Below, one piece after another: positions 8,799-15,632 of a stretch of DNA of 26,126 bases; the stretch's first letter is position 1, and each line of letters begins with the position of its first letter. The translations under genes were made by a program, and so were the position numbers. Source of the DNA: Victivallales bacterium (GTDB lineage: Bacteria; Verrucomicrobiota; Lentisphaeria; Oligosphaerales; Lenti-02). The stretch covers positions 1-26,126 of the forward strand of contig JABGQJ010000017.1 of NCBI GenBank assembly GCA_018648945.1, read 5' to 3'. The notes under the pieces are model-generated. The model saw only the letters and a program-made list of their open reading frames with translations, ran no database searches and was not told the DNA's origin.

Positions 8799-8831
8799 AC
8801 GGCGGGACAATCCGTGAGACCGTCCCGCCGT
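8799..8831 (-). terminator. Terminator-like hairpin between rplI and dnaB
   Basis: Arms ACGGCGGGAC (8799-8808) and GTCCCGCCGT (8822-8831) form a perfect 10-bp GC-rich stem with a 13-nt loop. On the minus strand the stem is followed by TTCCATTT. The tail is weak, so this may be a partial terminator or attenuator that lowers dnaB expression relative to the ribosomal protein genes. It ends about 40 nt before the dnaB start. Confidence 0.55.
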
Positions 8832-8855
8832 CGCAAAATCGACACCCGCGTGCGG

Positions 8856-8882
8856 GCCGCCCGGGCAAGATGCCCGGGTGGC
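8856..8882. repeat. Palindromic repeat-like element, CCGGGCA-AGA-TGCCCGG core
   Basis: Bases 8856-8882 form a 12-bp stem (one G-T wobble) closed by a 3-nt AGA loop, with 8 perfect central pairs. It lies directly after the rplI stop and before the terminator-like hairpin. I recall similar elements (variable stem around GCAAGATGC, flanked by GTGGCAC) as scattered intergenic repeats in PVC and some other genomes. Only one copy is in this window, so repeat status is inferred. Confidence 0.45.
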
Positions 8883-8899
8883 ACAGCATGCGAGCCTGT

Positions 8900-9349
8900 C
8901 TAGGCGCGTACCACCCAGACCTTCACTTTGGCCTGCACTTCGCTATGCAGGTTCACATCGACTTCGTAGACGCCCAGTTGCCGGATCGGCTCCTCGAGAA
9001 CCACCGAGTGGCGGTCGATCGTCACGCCCTGTTCAGCCATCGCCTCGGCGACCTGCTGCGGGGTGACGGAACCGTACAGTTTGTCCTCTTCGCCTGCCTC
9101 GGCGGTGATGGTCACGGATGTGGAAGCGATCTTCTCGGCCAGAGCCTGAGCCACTGCCACCCGCTCTTCATGCTCCTGCTGCAGACCCAGCTTGCGGGCC
9201 TCCAGACGGCGCATATTGCCCTTGGTAACTGCGATTCCCAGCTTCCGGGGAAGCAGGAAGTTGCGCGCGAATCCGTTCGCCACACGAACCTGATCACCGA
9301 TGCGACCGAGATCCTTGACGTCTTCAAGTAGAATAAGTTCAACAGCCAT
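8900..9349 (-). CDS. rplI: Ribosomal protein bL9
   Basis: Large-subunit protein L9, which binds 23S rRNA near the L1 stalk and helps maintain frame. The 149 residues match the family length. The N-terminal domain MAVELILLEDVKDLGRIGDQ followed by ANGFARNFLLPRKLG is the signature; a long connecting helix (about 45-80) and a C-terminal domain ending LHSEVQAKVKVWVV follow. A perfect AAGGAGGT lies 8 nt before the ATG, the strongest ribosome-binding site seen here. It is 24 nt downstream of rpsR. Confidence 0.98.
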   Translation of the reverse strand: MAVELILLEDVKDLGRIGDQVRVANGFARNFLLPRKLGIAVTKGNMRRLEARKLGLQQEHEERVAVAQALAEKIASTSVTITAEAGEEDKLYGSVTPQQVAEAMAEQGVTIDRHSVVLEEPIRQLGVYEVDVNLHSEVQAKVKVWVVRA

Positions 9350-9373
9350 TGTGTGCTACCTCCTTGGCCTGAT

Positions 9374-9607
9374 TTAAAGAACCAGAGCCAGAATGCGCGC
9401 ACGCTTGACAGCCGCCGTCAGCATCTTCTGATGCTTGAAGCAGTTGCCAGTGATGCGGCGGGGCAGAATTTTGCCACCCTCGGTCTGGTAGCGACGAAGC
9501 AGATCGACATCCTTGAAGTCGATGAACTGCACCTTGTTTTCGCACAGGCGACACACCTTCTTGCGTACCACCTTGCGCCGACGTTTGCGTCGTACTCTGG
9601 ATGCCAT
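9374..9607 (-). CDS. rpsR: Ribosomal protein bS18
   Basis: Small-subunit protein S18, partner of S6 on the platform. The 77 residues contain the diagnostic segment [20 protein letters not shown] and RRITGNC. A CRLC pair near residue 19 and CFKH near residue 57 fit the zinc-binding (C+) version of S18, as opposed to paralogues that have lost the cysteines; zinc binding is an inference. The N-terminus is very basic ([14 protein letters not shown]). It lies 63 nt after ssb. Confidence 0.97.
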   Translation of the reverse strand: MASRVRRKRRRKVVRKKVCRLCENKVQFIDFKDVDLLRRYQTEGGKILPRRITGNCFKHQKMLTAAVKRARILALVL

Positions 9608-9670
9608 GTTCCGATGACCTTTATGCTATGCGAATTGCGTGAATCTGCTGGTTGGGAACGGGGGGGGTGC

Positions 9671-10333
9671 CTAGAACGGGATGTCGTCCAGCGCGTCGCC
9701 AGTATCGGCTGGCTGCTCGAAGGCCGGCATCTGCGCCGGCGCTGCCGGAGCTGCCGGAGCCGCTGGAGCCGCCGAGCCACCGGAGGCTGGCGCCGGCGGT
9801 TGGGGCCGCTGGCGCGCGGCGGGAGCGCCGGCGGCAGGCTGTGCATACCCCTGCTGAGGCGGCGCTTGGGGGGCGGCGTACTGCGGTTGCCGTTGCTGCT
9901 GCTGTTGTTGCTGCTGCTGGCCGCCGCCCTGCGGCTGGTAACCGCCGGCTTGGGGCGCCTGGGCCGCATCCTGCTCCGATGCGCCACCAAACTCGCCGCG
10001 AGGCGAGCCGAGGAACTGCACGCGCTCAGCGGTCACGGTCAGGCGGGAGCGAGGCTTCCCCGTCTCCCGGTCCTGCCAGCTGTCCAGGCGCAGATGGCCC
10101 TCGATCAGAGCCGGTGAGCCCTTGCGGAGGTAAGTCTTGCAGCTTTCGCCCTGCTTGCCCCATGTGTCGATATCGACGAAGCACACTTCGTCGCGCTGTT
10201 CGCCGCTCGCGGTCGTGTAGCGGCGGTTGATGGCCAAGCCGAACCCGCAGACGGCGGCGCCACCACTGGTGTAGCGCAACTCCGGCTCACGGGTGAGGTT
10301 GCCGATCAATAGGACCTTATTCAGAGAGGCCAT
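9671..10333 (-). CDS. ssb: Single-stranded DNA-binding protein
   Basis: SSB coats single-stranded DNA in replication and repair and recruits partners through its tail. Residues 1-105 are the OB fold, starting MASLNKVLLIGNLTREPELR and including FVDIDTWGKQGESC and KGSPALIEGHLRLDSW. A low-complexity linker of about 100 residues follows, with a run of nine Gln near 140 and repeated AAPA units. The last residues DALDDIPF are the acidic tip that binds SSB partners. At 220 residues it is longer than E. coli SSB (178), the extra length lying in the linker. GGGAG sits 9 nt before the ATG. It lies between rpsF and rpsR, the classic arrangement. Confidence 0.97.
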   Translation of the reverse strand: MASLNKVLLIGNLTREPELRYTSGGAAVCGFGLAINRRYTTASGEQRDEVCFVDIDTWGKQGESCKTYLRKGSPALIEGHLRLDSWQDRETGKPRSRLTVTAERVQFLGSPRGEFGGASEQDAAQAPQAGGYQPQGGGQQQQQQQQQRQPQYAAPQAPPQQGYAQPAAGAPAARQRPQPPAPASGGSAAPAAPAAPAAPAQMPAFEQPADTGDALDDIPF

Positions 10334-10366
10334 GTGCCATATCTCCCGTTCAAGCGAGTGCCCCGA

Positions 10367-10696
10367 TTAGAACGCGGGTAGGCGTACCGGGTCGGCGGTG
10401 GGGGGAGGCGCGACGTAGGTGAAAATCTGGAGCCGCAGCACCGCGCTGTCAAGGCGGTAGCTTTCCTGCAGGGCTGCGATCTGGTCGGCGGGCATGTCCA
10501 CCAGAAGATCCCAGTACACGCCAGCGCGATGCCTGCCGATGGGGCGAGCAAAATGCTTCCGACCCATGGAGGAAGTCTCGCCGACCTTGCCACCATGCTG
10601 TTCCTGGATCCTCTGGGTTGCCTGGGCGATGAACGCATCGCCCCCGTCCTCAACCTTCTTGGGGTTGAGAATGAATATCACTTCGTACTTGTTCAC
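10367..10696 (-). CDS. rpsF: Ribosomal protein bS6
   Basis: Small-subunit protein S6, which pairs with S18 on the 30S platform. The 109 residues begin NKYEVIFILNPKK and include the RRNA/S18-contact segment GRKHFARPIGRHRAGVYW. The start codon is GTG at 10696, overlapping the pth stop by four bases (GTGA), with GGAG 7 nt upstream inside pth, so translation is probably coupled to pth. The C-terminus is short and ends PPTADPVRLPAF, with no long acidic tail. Confidence 0.96.
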   Translation of the reverse strand: MNKYEVIFILNPKKVEDGGDAFIAQATQRIQEQHGGKVGETSSMGRKHFARPIGRHRAGVYWDLLVDMPADQIAALQESYRLDSAVLRLQIFTYVAPPPTADPVRLPAF

Positions 10697-11313
10697 TGCT
10701 TGTCTCCTGGTTCTGTTTTCCGTGCTGGAGACTCATCCTCGGCTTGCCAGCCGTTGAACGAGTTCATCGCAGCATCGATTCCGTGCTCCGCAGCCAATAT
10801 GGCCGCCTGCGCGGATGCGTCCACGGCCTTGCCCATGATGGGCAGTTCCGTGGAACTCCAAGACGCCAACACATAGTCGATCGTCTCGCAGTCTGGTCTT
10901 CCGATACCTACGCGGAGACGAAGGAACTCGCTCGTCTCCAGCTCGGTGATGATTGACTCGACTCCCCGGTGCCCGCCACTGCTGCCAGCACGGCGAAGGC
11001 GCAAGCGCCCCAGTGGCAAGTCCAGACAATCGTAGACCACAAGAACCCGGTCGGAAGGTATTCCCAGATTCTCGACGGTCTCCCGCACGGCGACTCCGCT
11101 GGCGTTCATGTACGTGAGCGGCTTGAGCAGATGCAGCTCGCTGCCGCCTGGCCCGGCGATGGTGTAGCACACGCCGTTGGCCAAGGCTTCGGTCCTCACG
11201 CGGGCCCGATCGGCCAGAATCCGGTCGATCACCAGGAACCCCACATTGTGTCGGGTTCCGGCGTACTTGGGTCCCGGATTTCCGAGCCCCACGATCAACC
11301 AAGCCTCCGCCAT
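10693..11313 (-). CDS. pth: Peptidyl-tRNA hydrolase
   Basis: Pth cleaves peptidyl-tRNA released from stalled ribosomes, recycling the tRNA. ATG at 11313 (MAEAWLIVGLGNPGPKY) has GAGG 8 nt upstream; an in-frame upstream start at 11343 would cross a hairpin and is less likely. The product has 206 residues. Signature segments are GTRHNVGF (catalytic His), LLKPLTYMNASG, VVYDCLDLPLG (conserved Asp) and GSSGGHRG. The family usually has D-D/E-L-D at the third of these; here it is D-C-L-D, which keeps both Asp residues. It couples to rpsF by a four-base overlap. Confidence 0.96.
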   Translation of the reverse strand: MAEAWLIVGLGNPGPKYAGTRHNVGFLVIDRILADRARVRTEALANGVCYTIAGPGGSELHLLKPLTYMNASGVAVRETVENLGIPSDRVLVVYDCLDLPLGRLRLRRAGSSGGHRGVESIITELETSEFLRLRVGIGRPDCETIDYVLASWSSTELPIMGKAVDASAQAAILAAEHGIDAAMNSFNGWQAEDESPARKTEPGDKQ

Positions 11314-11326
11314 TCGAACGCCTCGC

Positions 11327-11341
11327 GGCCCCGTCGGGGCC
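11327..11341 (-). other. Small GC hairpin in the pth leader
   Basis: GGCCCC-GTC-GGGGCC forms a perfect 6-bp stem with a 3-nt loop immediately upstream of the pth ribosome-binding site. The 113-nt gap between rplY and pth otherwise holds nothing I recognise. The hairpin may insulate the site or stabilise the processed 5' end; its role is inferred. Confidence 0.35.
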
Positions 11342-11426
11342 ATTCATCGGTTTATAGGTAACGCGCGGGCCGTCCAGCCACACCAGGTTTTCGAGCCCAC
11401 GCGGTATTCTCTGGTACGTATACTCC

Positions 11427-12098
11427 CTATTTCTTGGTGGCTTCTTCTGCGGCACCCTCTTCGCCCTCGACACCCTCTTCGCCCTCGACACCCTCTTCGC
11501 CTTCCTCGCCTTCCTCGCCTTCTTCGACTTCCTCGTCCTCTTCCTTGATGCGGGGTACGCGCACCTGGAAGACCATGGCATCGGCTTCGACGGTAAGCTC
11601 GATGCCTTCGGGTAGAGGCAAGCCGGCAACAAGCAGGGTGTCATCGACATCCATACCAGACACATCGACCTGGATCATGTCCACCATGGCGGCGGGCAAG
11701 CACCGGATCTCGACATCGTGGATCGTCTGCTCCAGCTGGGCTCCGTGGGCCACGCCAGCGGGAATGCCGATCGCCTCGATGCGGGCCCGGCTGGTGATGA
11801 TCTCGTCGGCCTTCACTTCCTGGAAGTCGATGTGCAGAATCTGATCGCTGATCGCGTGCTGCTGCACTTCCTTGACGATGGCGGACTTGCTCTCAGCACC
11901 CGCGATCTCAAGGGTGATCAGGCCGGAGTGATGCAGGACCGCACCCAAGTCCGATGCCTTGATGATGATTGGAAAGCCGGGACCGCCGTGGCCATAGACC
12001 ACTGCGGGAACCTGTTCGGCACGGCGCAGCCGCCGGGAGTGGGAGGTGCCGATGCCAGCGCGGGGCTCGATTTGGAGAGTCAGCGATTGATTGCTCAT
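11427..12098 (-). CDS. rplY: Ribosomal protein bL25 (CTC/TL5 form) with acidic repeat tail
   Basis: Large-subunit 5S rRNA-binding protein of the two-domain general-stress (CTC) type. The 223 residues open with the L25 domain (SRRLRRAEQVPAVVYGHG at about 21-38), followed by the TL5 beta domain (about 95-185, with DVDDTLLVAGLPLPEGIE). From about residue 189 the tail is nearly all Glu and Gly, EEVEEGEEGEEGEEG and further GVEGEEG units, ending AAEEATKK. This tail is encoded by an 18-bp tandem repeat. AAAGGA lies about 8 nt before the ATG. Placement between prs and pth is the common prs-rplY-pth order. Confidence 0.95.
   Translation of the reverse strand: MSNQSLTLQIEPRAGIGTSHSRRLRRAEQVPAVVYGHGGPGFPIIIKASDLGAVLHHSGLITLEIAGAESKSAIVKEVQQHAISDQILHIDFQEVKADEIITSRARIEAIGIPAGVAHGAQLEQTIHDVEIRCLPAAMVDMIQVDVSGMDVDDTLLVAGLPLPEGIELTVEADAMVFQVRVPRIKEEDEEVEEGEEGEEGEEGVEGEEGVEGEEGAAEEATKK
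11453..11506 (-). repeat. 18-bp tandem repeat encoding the L25 acidic tail
   Basis: The unit CACCCTCTTCGCCCTCGA occurs at 11453-11470 and 11471-11488, and a diverged third copy at 11489-11506; shorter 9-bp TTCCTCGCC units follow. Since 18 is a multiple of three, gain or loss of a unit changes the tail by six residues without shifting the frame. Confidence 0.85.
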
Positions 12099-12157
12099 GG
12101 GTCTCGTCCTTTCAGACTATTCAGCCGAGTGCGTATCGATGATATATCTGGTCAAAT

Positions 12158-13132
12158 TCAGATGTAGTTGATTTCCGGGTTGGAGTCAAGCCGCAGCAAC
12201 GAGGAGACGGAGCGACCTTCGTGGATGCGCCGGATCGCCTCGCCCAGCAAGCGTGAGACGCTCAGCACCCGCAGTTTGGAGGTGTCCCCCTTGGCCTGCT
12301 GCAGGGGGACGGTGTCGGTGGTGACCAACTCGGTGATCGGGCTGGCGGCGAGCGCGGCCAGGCCGGTCTCGTTCAGGCAACAGTGGGAAACAGCGGCGAA
12401 GATGCGCTTGGCACCGGCCTCCCGCAAACGTTCGGCGGCCTTGATGAGGGTGCCGGCGGTCGCGGTCAAATCGTCCACCATCACGCAATCCCGTCCATCC
12501 ACGTCGCCGACCAGGTGGGTGGATTCCACATGCTCCGCACTGACTCGGCGCTTGGCCACGATGGCGATGGCGCCGCCCAGCAAGTCGCCATAGGCATGGG
12601 CCATCTTCACGCTGCCCGTGTCCGGAGAGACGACGACCGCCTCGTCGCCGACCACGTCGCGCAGGTAGCGCACCAGCACGGGGCTGGCGTAGAGTTGATC
12701 GACGGGGATGTCGAAAAAGCCCTGGATCTGGGGCGCGTGCAAGTCCATGGTGAGCACCCGTTCGGCGCCGGCGGTCACCAGCAGGTTGGCCACGAGCTTG
12801 GCGGTGATCGGCGAACGCGGGGCGTTCTTCCGGTCCTGCCGCGCGTAGCCGAAGTAGGGCAACACGGCGGTGATCCGCTGGGGGGACGCGCGGCGCGCGG
12901 CATCCAGCATGATCAGCAATTCCATCAACATCTCGTTCGGCTGGCCGCAGGTCGGCTGAATGATGAACACGTCCGCGCCGCGGATATTCTCGGTATACTG
13001 CACGAAGGTCTCGCCATCTGGGAAACGGCGGACCTGCACGCTGCCAAGCCGCCCACCCAGGTTGGCCGCGATGCGCGTCGCCAACTCAGGGTTTGCAGTA
13101 CCTGAGAACAGCTTGATACTCGTGTCTTTCAT
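12158..13132 (-). CDS. prs: Ribose-phosphate pyrophosphokinase
   Basis: Makes PRPP from ribose 5-phosphate and ATP for purine, pyrimidine, His, Trp and NAD synthesis. ATG at 13132 (MKDTSIKLFSGTANPEL) has GGAG 7 nt upstream and gives 324 residues, near the class I norm; an ATG nine codons earlier is less likely. Key segments are FPDGETF (37-43), YFGYARQDRK (93-102), DLHAPQIQGFFDIPVD (130-145), the KRR loop at 194-196, and the PRPP loop VDDLTATAGT (219-228). In E. coli that loop is VDDMIDTGGT, so one Asp is Ala here; several related phosphoribosyltransferases lack it as well. It is the first gene of the long minus-strand block. Confidence 0.96.
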   Translation of the reverse strand: MKDTSIKLFSGTANPELATRIAANLGGRLGSVQVRRFPDGETFVQYTENIRGADVFIIQPTCGQPNEMLMELLIMLDAARRASPQRITAVLPYFGYARQDRKNAPRSPITAKLVANLLVTAGAERVLTMDLHAPQIQGFFDIPVDQLYASPVLVRYLRDVVGDEAVVVSPDTGSVKMAHAYGDLLGGAIAIVAKRRVSAEHVESTHLVGDVDGRDCVMVDDLTATAGTLIKAAERLREAGAKRIFAAVSHCCLNETGLAALAASPITELVTTDTVPLQQAKGDTSKLRVLSVSRLLGEAIRRIHEGRSVSSLLRLDSNPEINYI

Positions 13133-13159
13133 CGATGACTCCAGAAAAGCAGAACGCAT

Positions 13160-13187
13160 AATCTACCCGACCAAAGCGGGGTGTCCA
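13160..13187 (-). promoter_or_regulatory. Candidate prs promoter
   Basis: On the minus strand TGGACA (13182-13187, five of six consensus bases) and TAGATT (13160-13165, four of six) are spaced by 16 nt. The predicted start of transcription leaves a leader of about 20 nt before the prs ATG. It would head the whole prs-to-lepB block. Confidence 0.45.
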
Positions 13188-13336
13188 CCCGCGACGGCAT
13201 GGTGTTGGGCGCACAGTGTCGCCGCCAGGCGCATGGCAAGCTCGACGACCCCGCAGTATCTTGCGTCACGGTGCAGGTGGAAGGGGGATGGCGGGTCCCC
13301 TGCCTCGCCGATCGCCAGGACGAAAGGATCTTCCAT
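13163..13336 (-). CDS. Possible 57-residue protein between polymerase and prs
   Basis: A minus-strand frame starts at ATG 13336 and ends at TAG 13163, 30 nt before prs. It reads MEDPFVLAIGEAGDPPSPFH and then LHRDARYCGVVELAMRLAAT before a CAQHH segment. G is common in first codon positions and G/C in third positions, as in real genes here, and the sequence looks protein-like, with clustered His and Cys (HLH, Cys28, Cys42, HH45-46) that could bind metal. An AGGGGG run lies close before the ATG. Against it: the candidate prs promoter overlaps its 3' end, its ATG shares the CCATGG of the polymerase start, and I recognise no family. It may be a small conserved protein or chance coding on high-GC DNA. 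Confidence 0.3.
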   Translation of the reverse strand: MEDPFVLAIGEAGDPPSPFHLHRDARYCGVVELAMRLAATLCAQHHAVAGGHPALVG

Positions 13337-15530
13337 GGCCCCCCTACCGACAAATCTGGAGTCGCTCGTCACCAGCGTCCACGAACGCCTCGTCGCGGTC
13401 GAGGTCGAGCGGGAGGGCGAGTTGACGCTGTTCCGGCGCCTGCCAGGAGGCCCGGCCGAAGCGGCTGTGCTGCCGTTCGAGCCCTTCCTTCTGGTCAGCG
13501 GAGAGAACCTGGCTGCGAGCGTCGCGGGCAGTTGCCGGATCGTGCCTTTGGCTGGCGACGGGGTGCACAATGTGCGGGTGCATTTCCCCACTGCCGGTGC
13601 GTGTCGGGACGCGGCCAAGGCTCTGCGCAAGCTCACGGGGGCCGCATCCAGGGCGCCGGGCGCGCCGTACCGGGTCTTCAGCGACACGGTTCAGCAGGCG
13701 CTGTCGCTCCTGCCCGCCCGGCTCTTCCGGGGCATGCCCTTCGCCGACTTGCGGCGCCTGCAACTGGATATCGAGACCCTGACCACTCCTGGCTACGACT
13801 TCCCCAACGCCGCCCGCGAAGGGGACGCCGTCTGCCTGATCGCCCTGCGCGACTCCACCGGTTGGGAGACGTGCCTCTCCAGCGCCGACTCCTCGGAGCC
13901 GGAGATCCTGCGCGAGATGGTCCGGCTGATCCGCGAGCGCGACCCGGATGTGATCGAGGGGCACAACCTGTGCAATTTCGACCTCCCCTTCCTGGAAGCG
14001 CGCAGCAAACGGCACCGCGTCCAGCTGAAGCTGGGACGGGACGGCAGCAGAATCTGGGGGCGCACCTCCCGCTTCAGCGCCGGGGAGCGCATGCTCAACT
14101 ACCGACGGTACGAGATCTACGGGCGGCATGTGGTGGACACATTGCACCTCGTGCAGCTCTACGACGCAGTGCACCGCGACCTGGAGAGCTACGGCCTGAA
14201 GAACGTCGCCCGACACTTCGGAGTCGCCGCCCCCGAGCGCACGTACGTGGATGGGAGCGAGATCTCACAGCTGTTCCACGAAGATCCCGACCGCCTGCGG
14301 GAATACTGCCTGGACGATGCGCGGGAGACCGGGGCCATCGGCCGCCTGCTCCTGCCCAGCTACTTCCACCAGGCACAGCTGGTGCCACTGTCCCTGCAGA
14401 ACTGCGTGGTCCGTGGCAACGCCACGCGGATCGACGCCCTGCTGGTGGCGGAGTACCTGCAAGCCGACAACAGCCTGCCCACGCCCCAGGCCTCGCGCTC
14501 GTTCCGGGGCGGGCTCACCGCCGCTCTCAGCACGGGGGTCTTCGAGAACGTGTGGCACGCGGACGTGCGCAGCCTCTACCCCTCGATCATCAGCAGCAAG
14601 GGACTCACTCCCCGCAGCGACCCGCTCGGCGCCTACCACAGCCTGCTGGCCGGCCTGCGTCGCTACCGGCTGGAGGCAAAGGACGCGGCCCGCGACGCCA
14701 CCGGCGTGGACAGCGAGCACCTCAATGCGCTGCAAAGCTCCTTCAAGATCCTGATCAACTCCTTCTACGGCTACGCGGGCTTCGGCCAAGGGACCTTCAA
14801 CGACTACGAACTCGCCGAGACCGTCACCGCCGAAGGCCGCCGAATCCTGGAGTCCATGCTCGATTTCCTCAATGCCAGCGGCGCGGAGGTGATCGAGATG
14901 GACACCGACGGCATCTACTTCGTGCCGCCGACCGAGGTGGACTCGACCCAGGACATGGCCGACCGAATCCAGGCGATCCTGCCCCCCGGCATCGAGATCG
15001 ATCTGGACGCGACCTACCGGGCCATGTTCGGCTACAAGAGCAAGAACTACGCGCTGCTGGGGCACGACGACAAGCTCTCGGTGACCGGGGCCGCCCTCAA
15101 GTCCCGGGGGCTCGAGCCCTTCCAGCGCCGCTACATCCAGGAGGTGCTTCATCTGCTCCTGCACGGGCGTGGCGACGAGATCCCGGGCCGGTACGAGGAA
15201 TGTGCCAGGGCCATCGAGGAGCGCACGCTCCCTGTCGCGGACTTCGCCAAACGGGAGAATCTCTCGACGTCCCCGGCCGCCTACGCCGAGAACCTGGCCG
15301 CAGGGAAGGGCCGGCGCAGCGCGGCCTACGAGTTGGCCCTGGCTGCCAACCGGGAGTATTCTCAAGGAGACCAGGTGGTGTTCTACGTGACCGGGACCAA
15401 GAAGTCCGTGGGCGTAGCCGATGCGGCCAAACTCCTCAGCGACGCCCCGACCGATGCGCGGGACGAGAACGTGCCCTACTACCTGGACAAGCTGAAGAAA
15501 CTGCACGCGAAATTCGTCCCATTCCTGTGA
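13335..15530 (+). CDS. Family B DNA polymerase (Pol II-like), compact
   Basis: DNA polymerase of family B with 3'-5' proofreading. ATG at 13335 has AGGA 6 nt upstream and gives 731 residues; the frame is open further upstream into prs antisense but without a better start. Exonuclease motifs are complete: Exo I LDIET (Asp145, Glu147), Exo II NLCNFD (211-216), Exo III YCLDD (Tyr324, Asp328). Polymerase motifs are complete: motif A DVRSLYPS (from Asp410), motif B KILINSFYG (from Lys471), motif C EMDTDG (Asp523, Asp525) and GYKSKNY. Motifs A and B are about 60 residues apart, a short fingers region, and the text after motif A (TPRSDPLGAY) differs from the usual pattern. All catalytic residues are present, so activity is expected. 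Role (repair, translesion or element-linked) is unknown. Confidence 0.92.
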   Translation: MAPLPTNLESLVTSVHERLVAVEVEREGELTLFRRLPGGPAEAAVLPFEPFLLVSGENLAASVAGSCRIVPLAGDGVHNVRVHFPTAGACRDAAKALRKLTGAASRAPGAPYRVFSDTVQQALSLLPARLFRGMPFADLRRLQLDIETLTTPGYDFPNAAREGDAVCLIALRDSTGWETCLSSADSSEPEILREMVRLIRERDPDVIEGHNLCNFDLPFLEARSKRHRVQLKLGRDGSRIWGRTSRFSAGERMLNYRRYEIYGRHVVDTLHLVQLYDAVHRDLESYGLKNVARHFGVAAPERTYVDGSEISQLFHEDPDRLREYCLDDARETGAIGRLLLPSYFHQAQLVPLSLQNCVVRGNATRIDALLVAEYLQADNSLPTPQASRSFRGGLTAALSTGVFENVWHADVRSLYPSIISSKGLTPRSDPLGAYHSLLAGLRRYRLEAKDAARDATGVDSEHLNALQSSFKILINSFYGYAGFGQGTFNDYELAETVTAEGRRILESMLDFLNASGAEVIEMDTDGIYFVPPTEVDSTQDMADRIQAILPPGIEIDLDATYRAMFGYKSKNYALLGHDDKLSVTGAALKSRGLEPFQRRYIQEVLHLLLHGRGDEIPGRYEECARAIEERTLPVADFAKRENLSTSPAAYAENLAAGKGRRSAAYELALAANREYSQGDQVVFYVTGTKKSVGVADAAKLLSDAPTDARDENVPYYLDKLKKLHAKFVPFL

Positions 15531-15551
15531 GCAACGAACCGTCGGGCTCGG

Positions 15552-15580
15552 TTGCAGCCGTGCCCGGGCCCATGTAGTGT
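15552..15580 (+). promoter_or_regulatory. Candidate promoter of the coiled-coil gene
   Basis: TTGCAG (15552-15557) and TAGTGT (15575-15580) are separated by 17 nt in the gap between the polymerase stop and the coiled-coil gene. The same arrangement, again with 17 nt, survives in the duplicated copy at 18838-18866, where much of the surrounding sequence has drifted; this retention supports it. Confidence 0.5.
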
Positions 15581-15632
15581 TGTCGGCCGAGGCGAACCCG
15601 CCCAAACCGAAACCAACCGAGGCGTTCGGACC

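Noticed and set aside
8761..8889. N-terminal extension of DnaB
   Set aside because: The frame is open, but it reads through a terminator-like hairpin and a palindrome, and a good ribosome-binding site supports ATG 8760.
11453..11506. CRISPR-like repeats
   Set aside because: The short repeats are contiguous, in frame and encode the L25 tail; there are no spacers.
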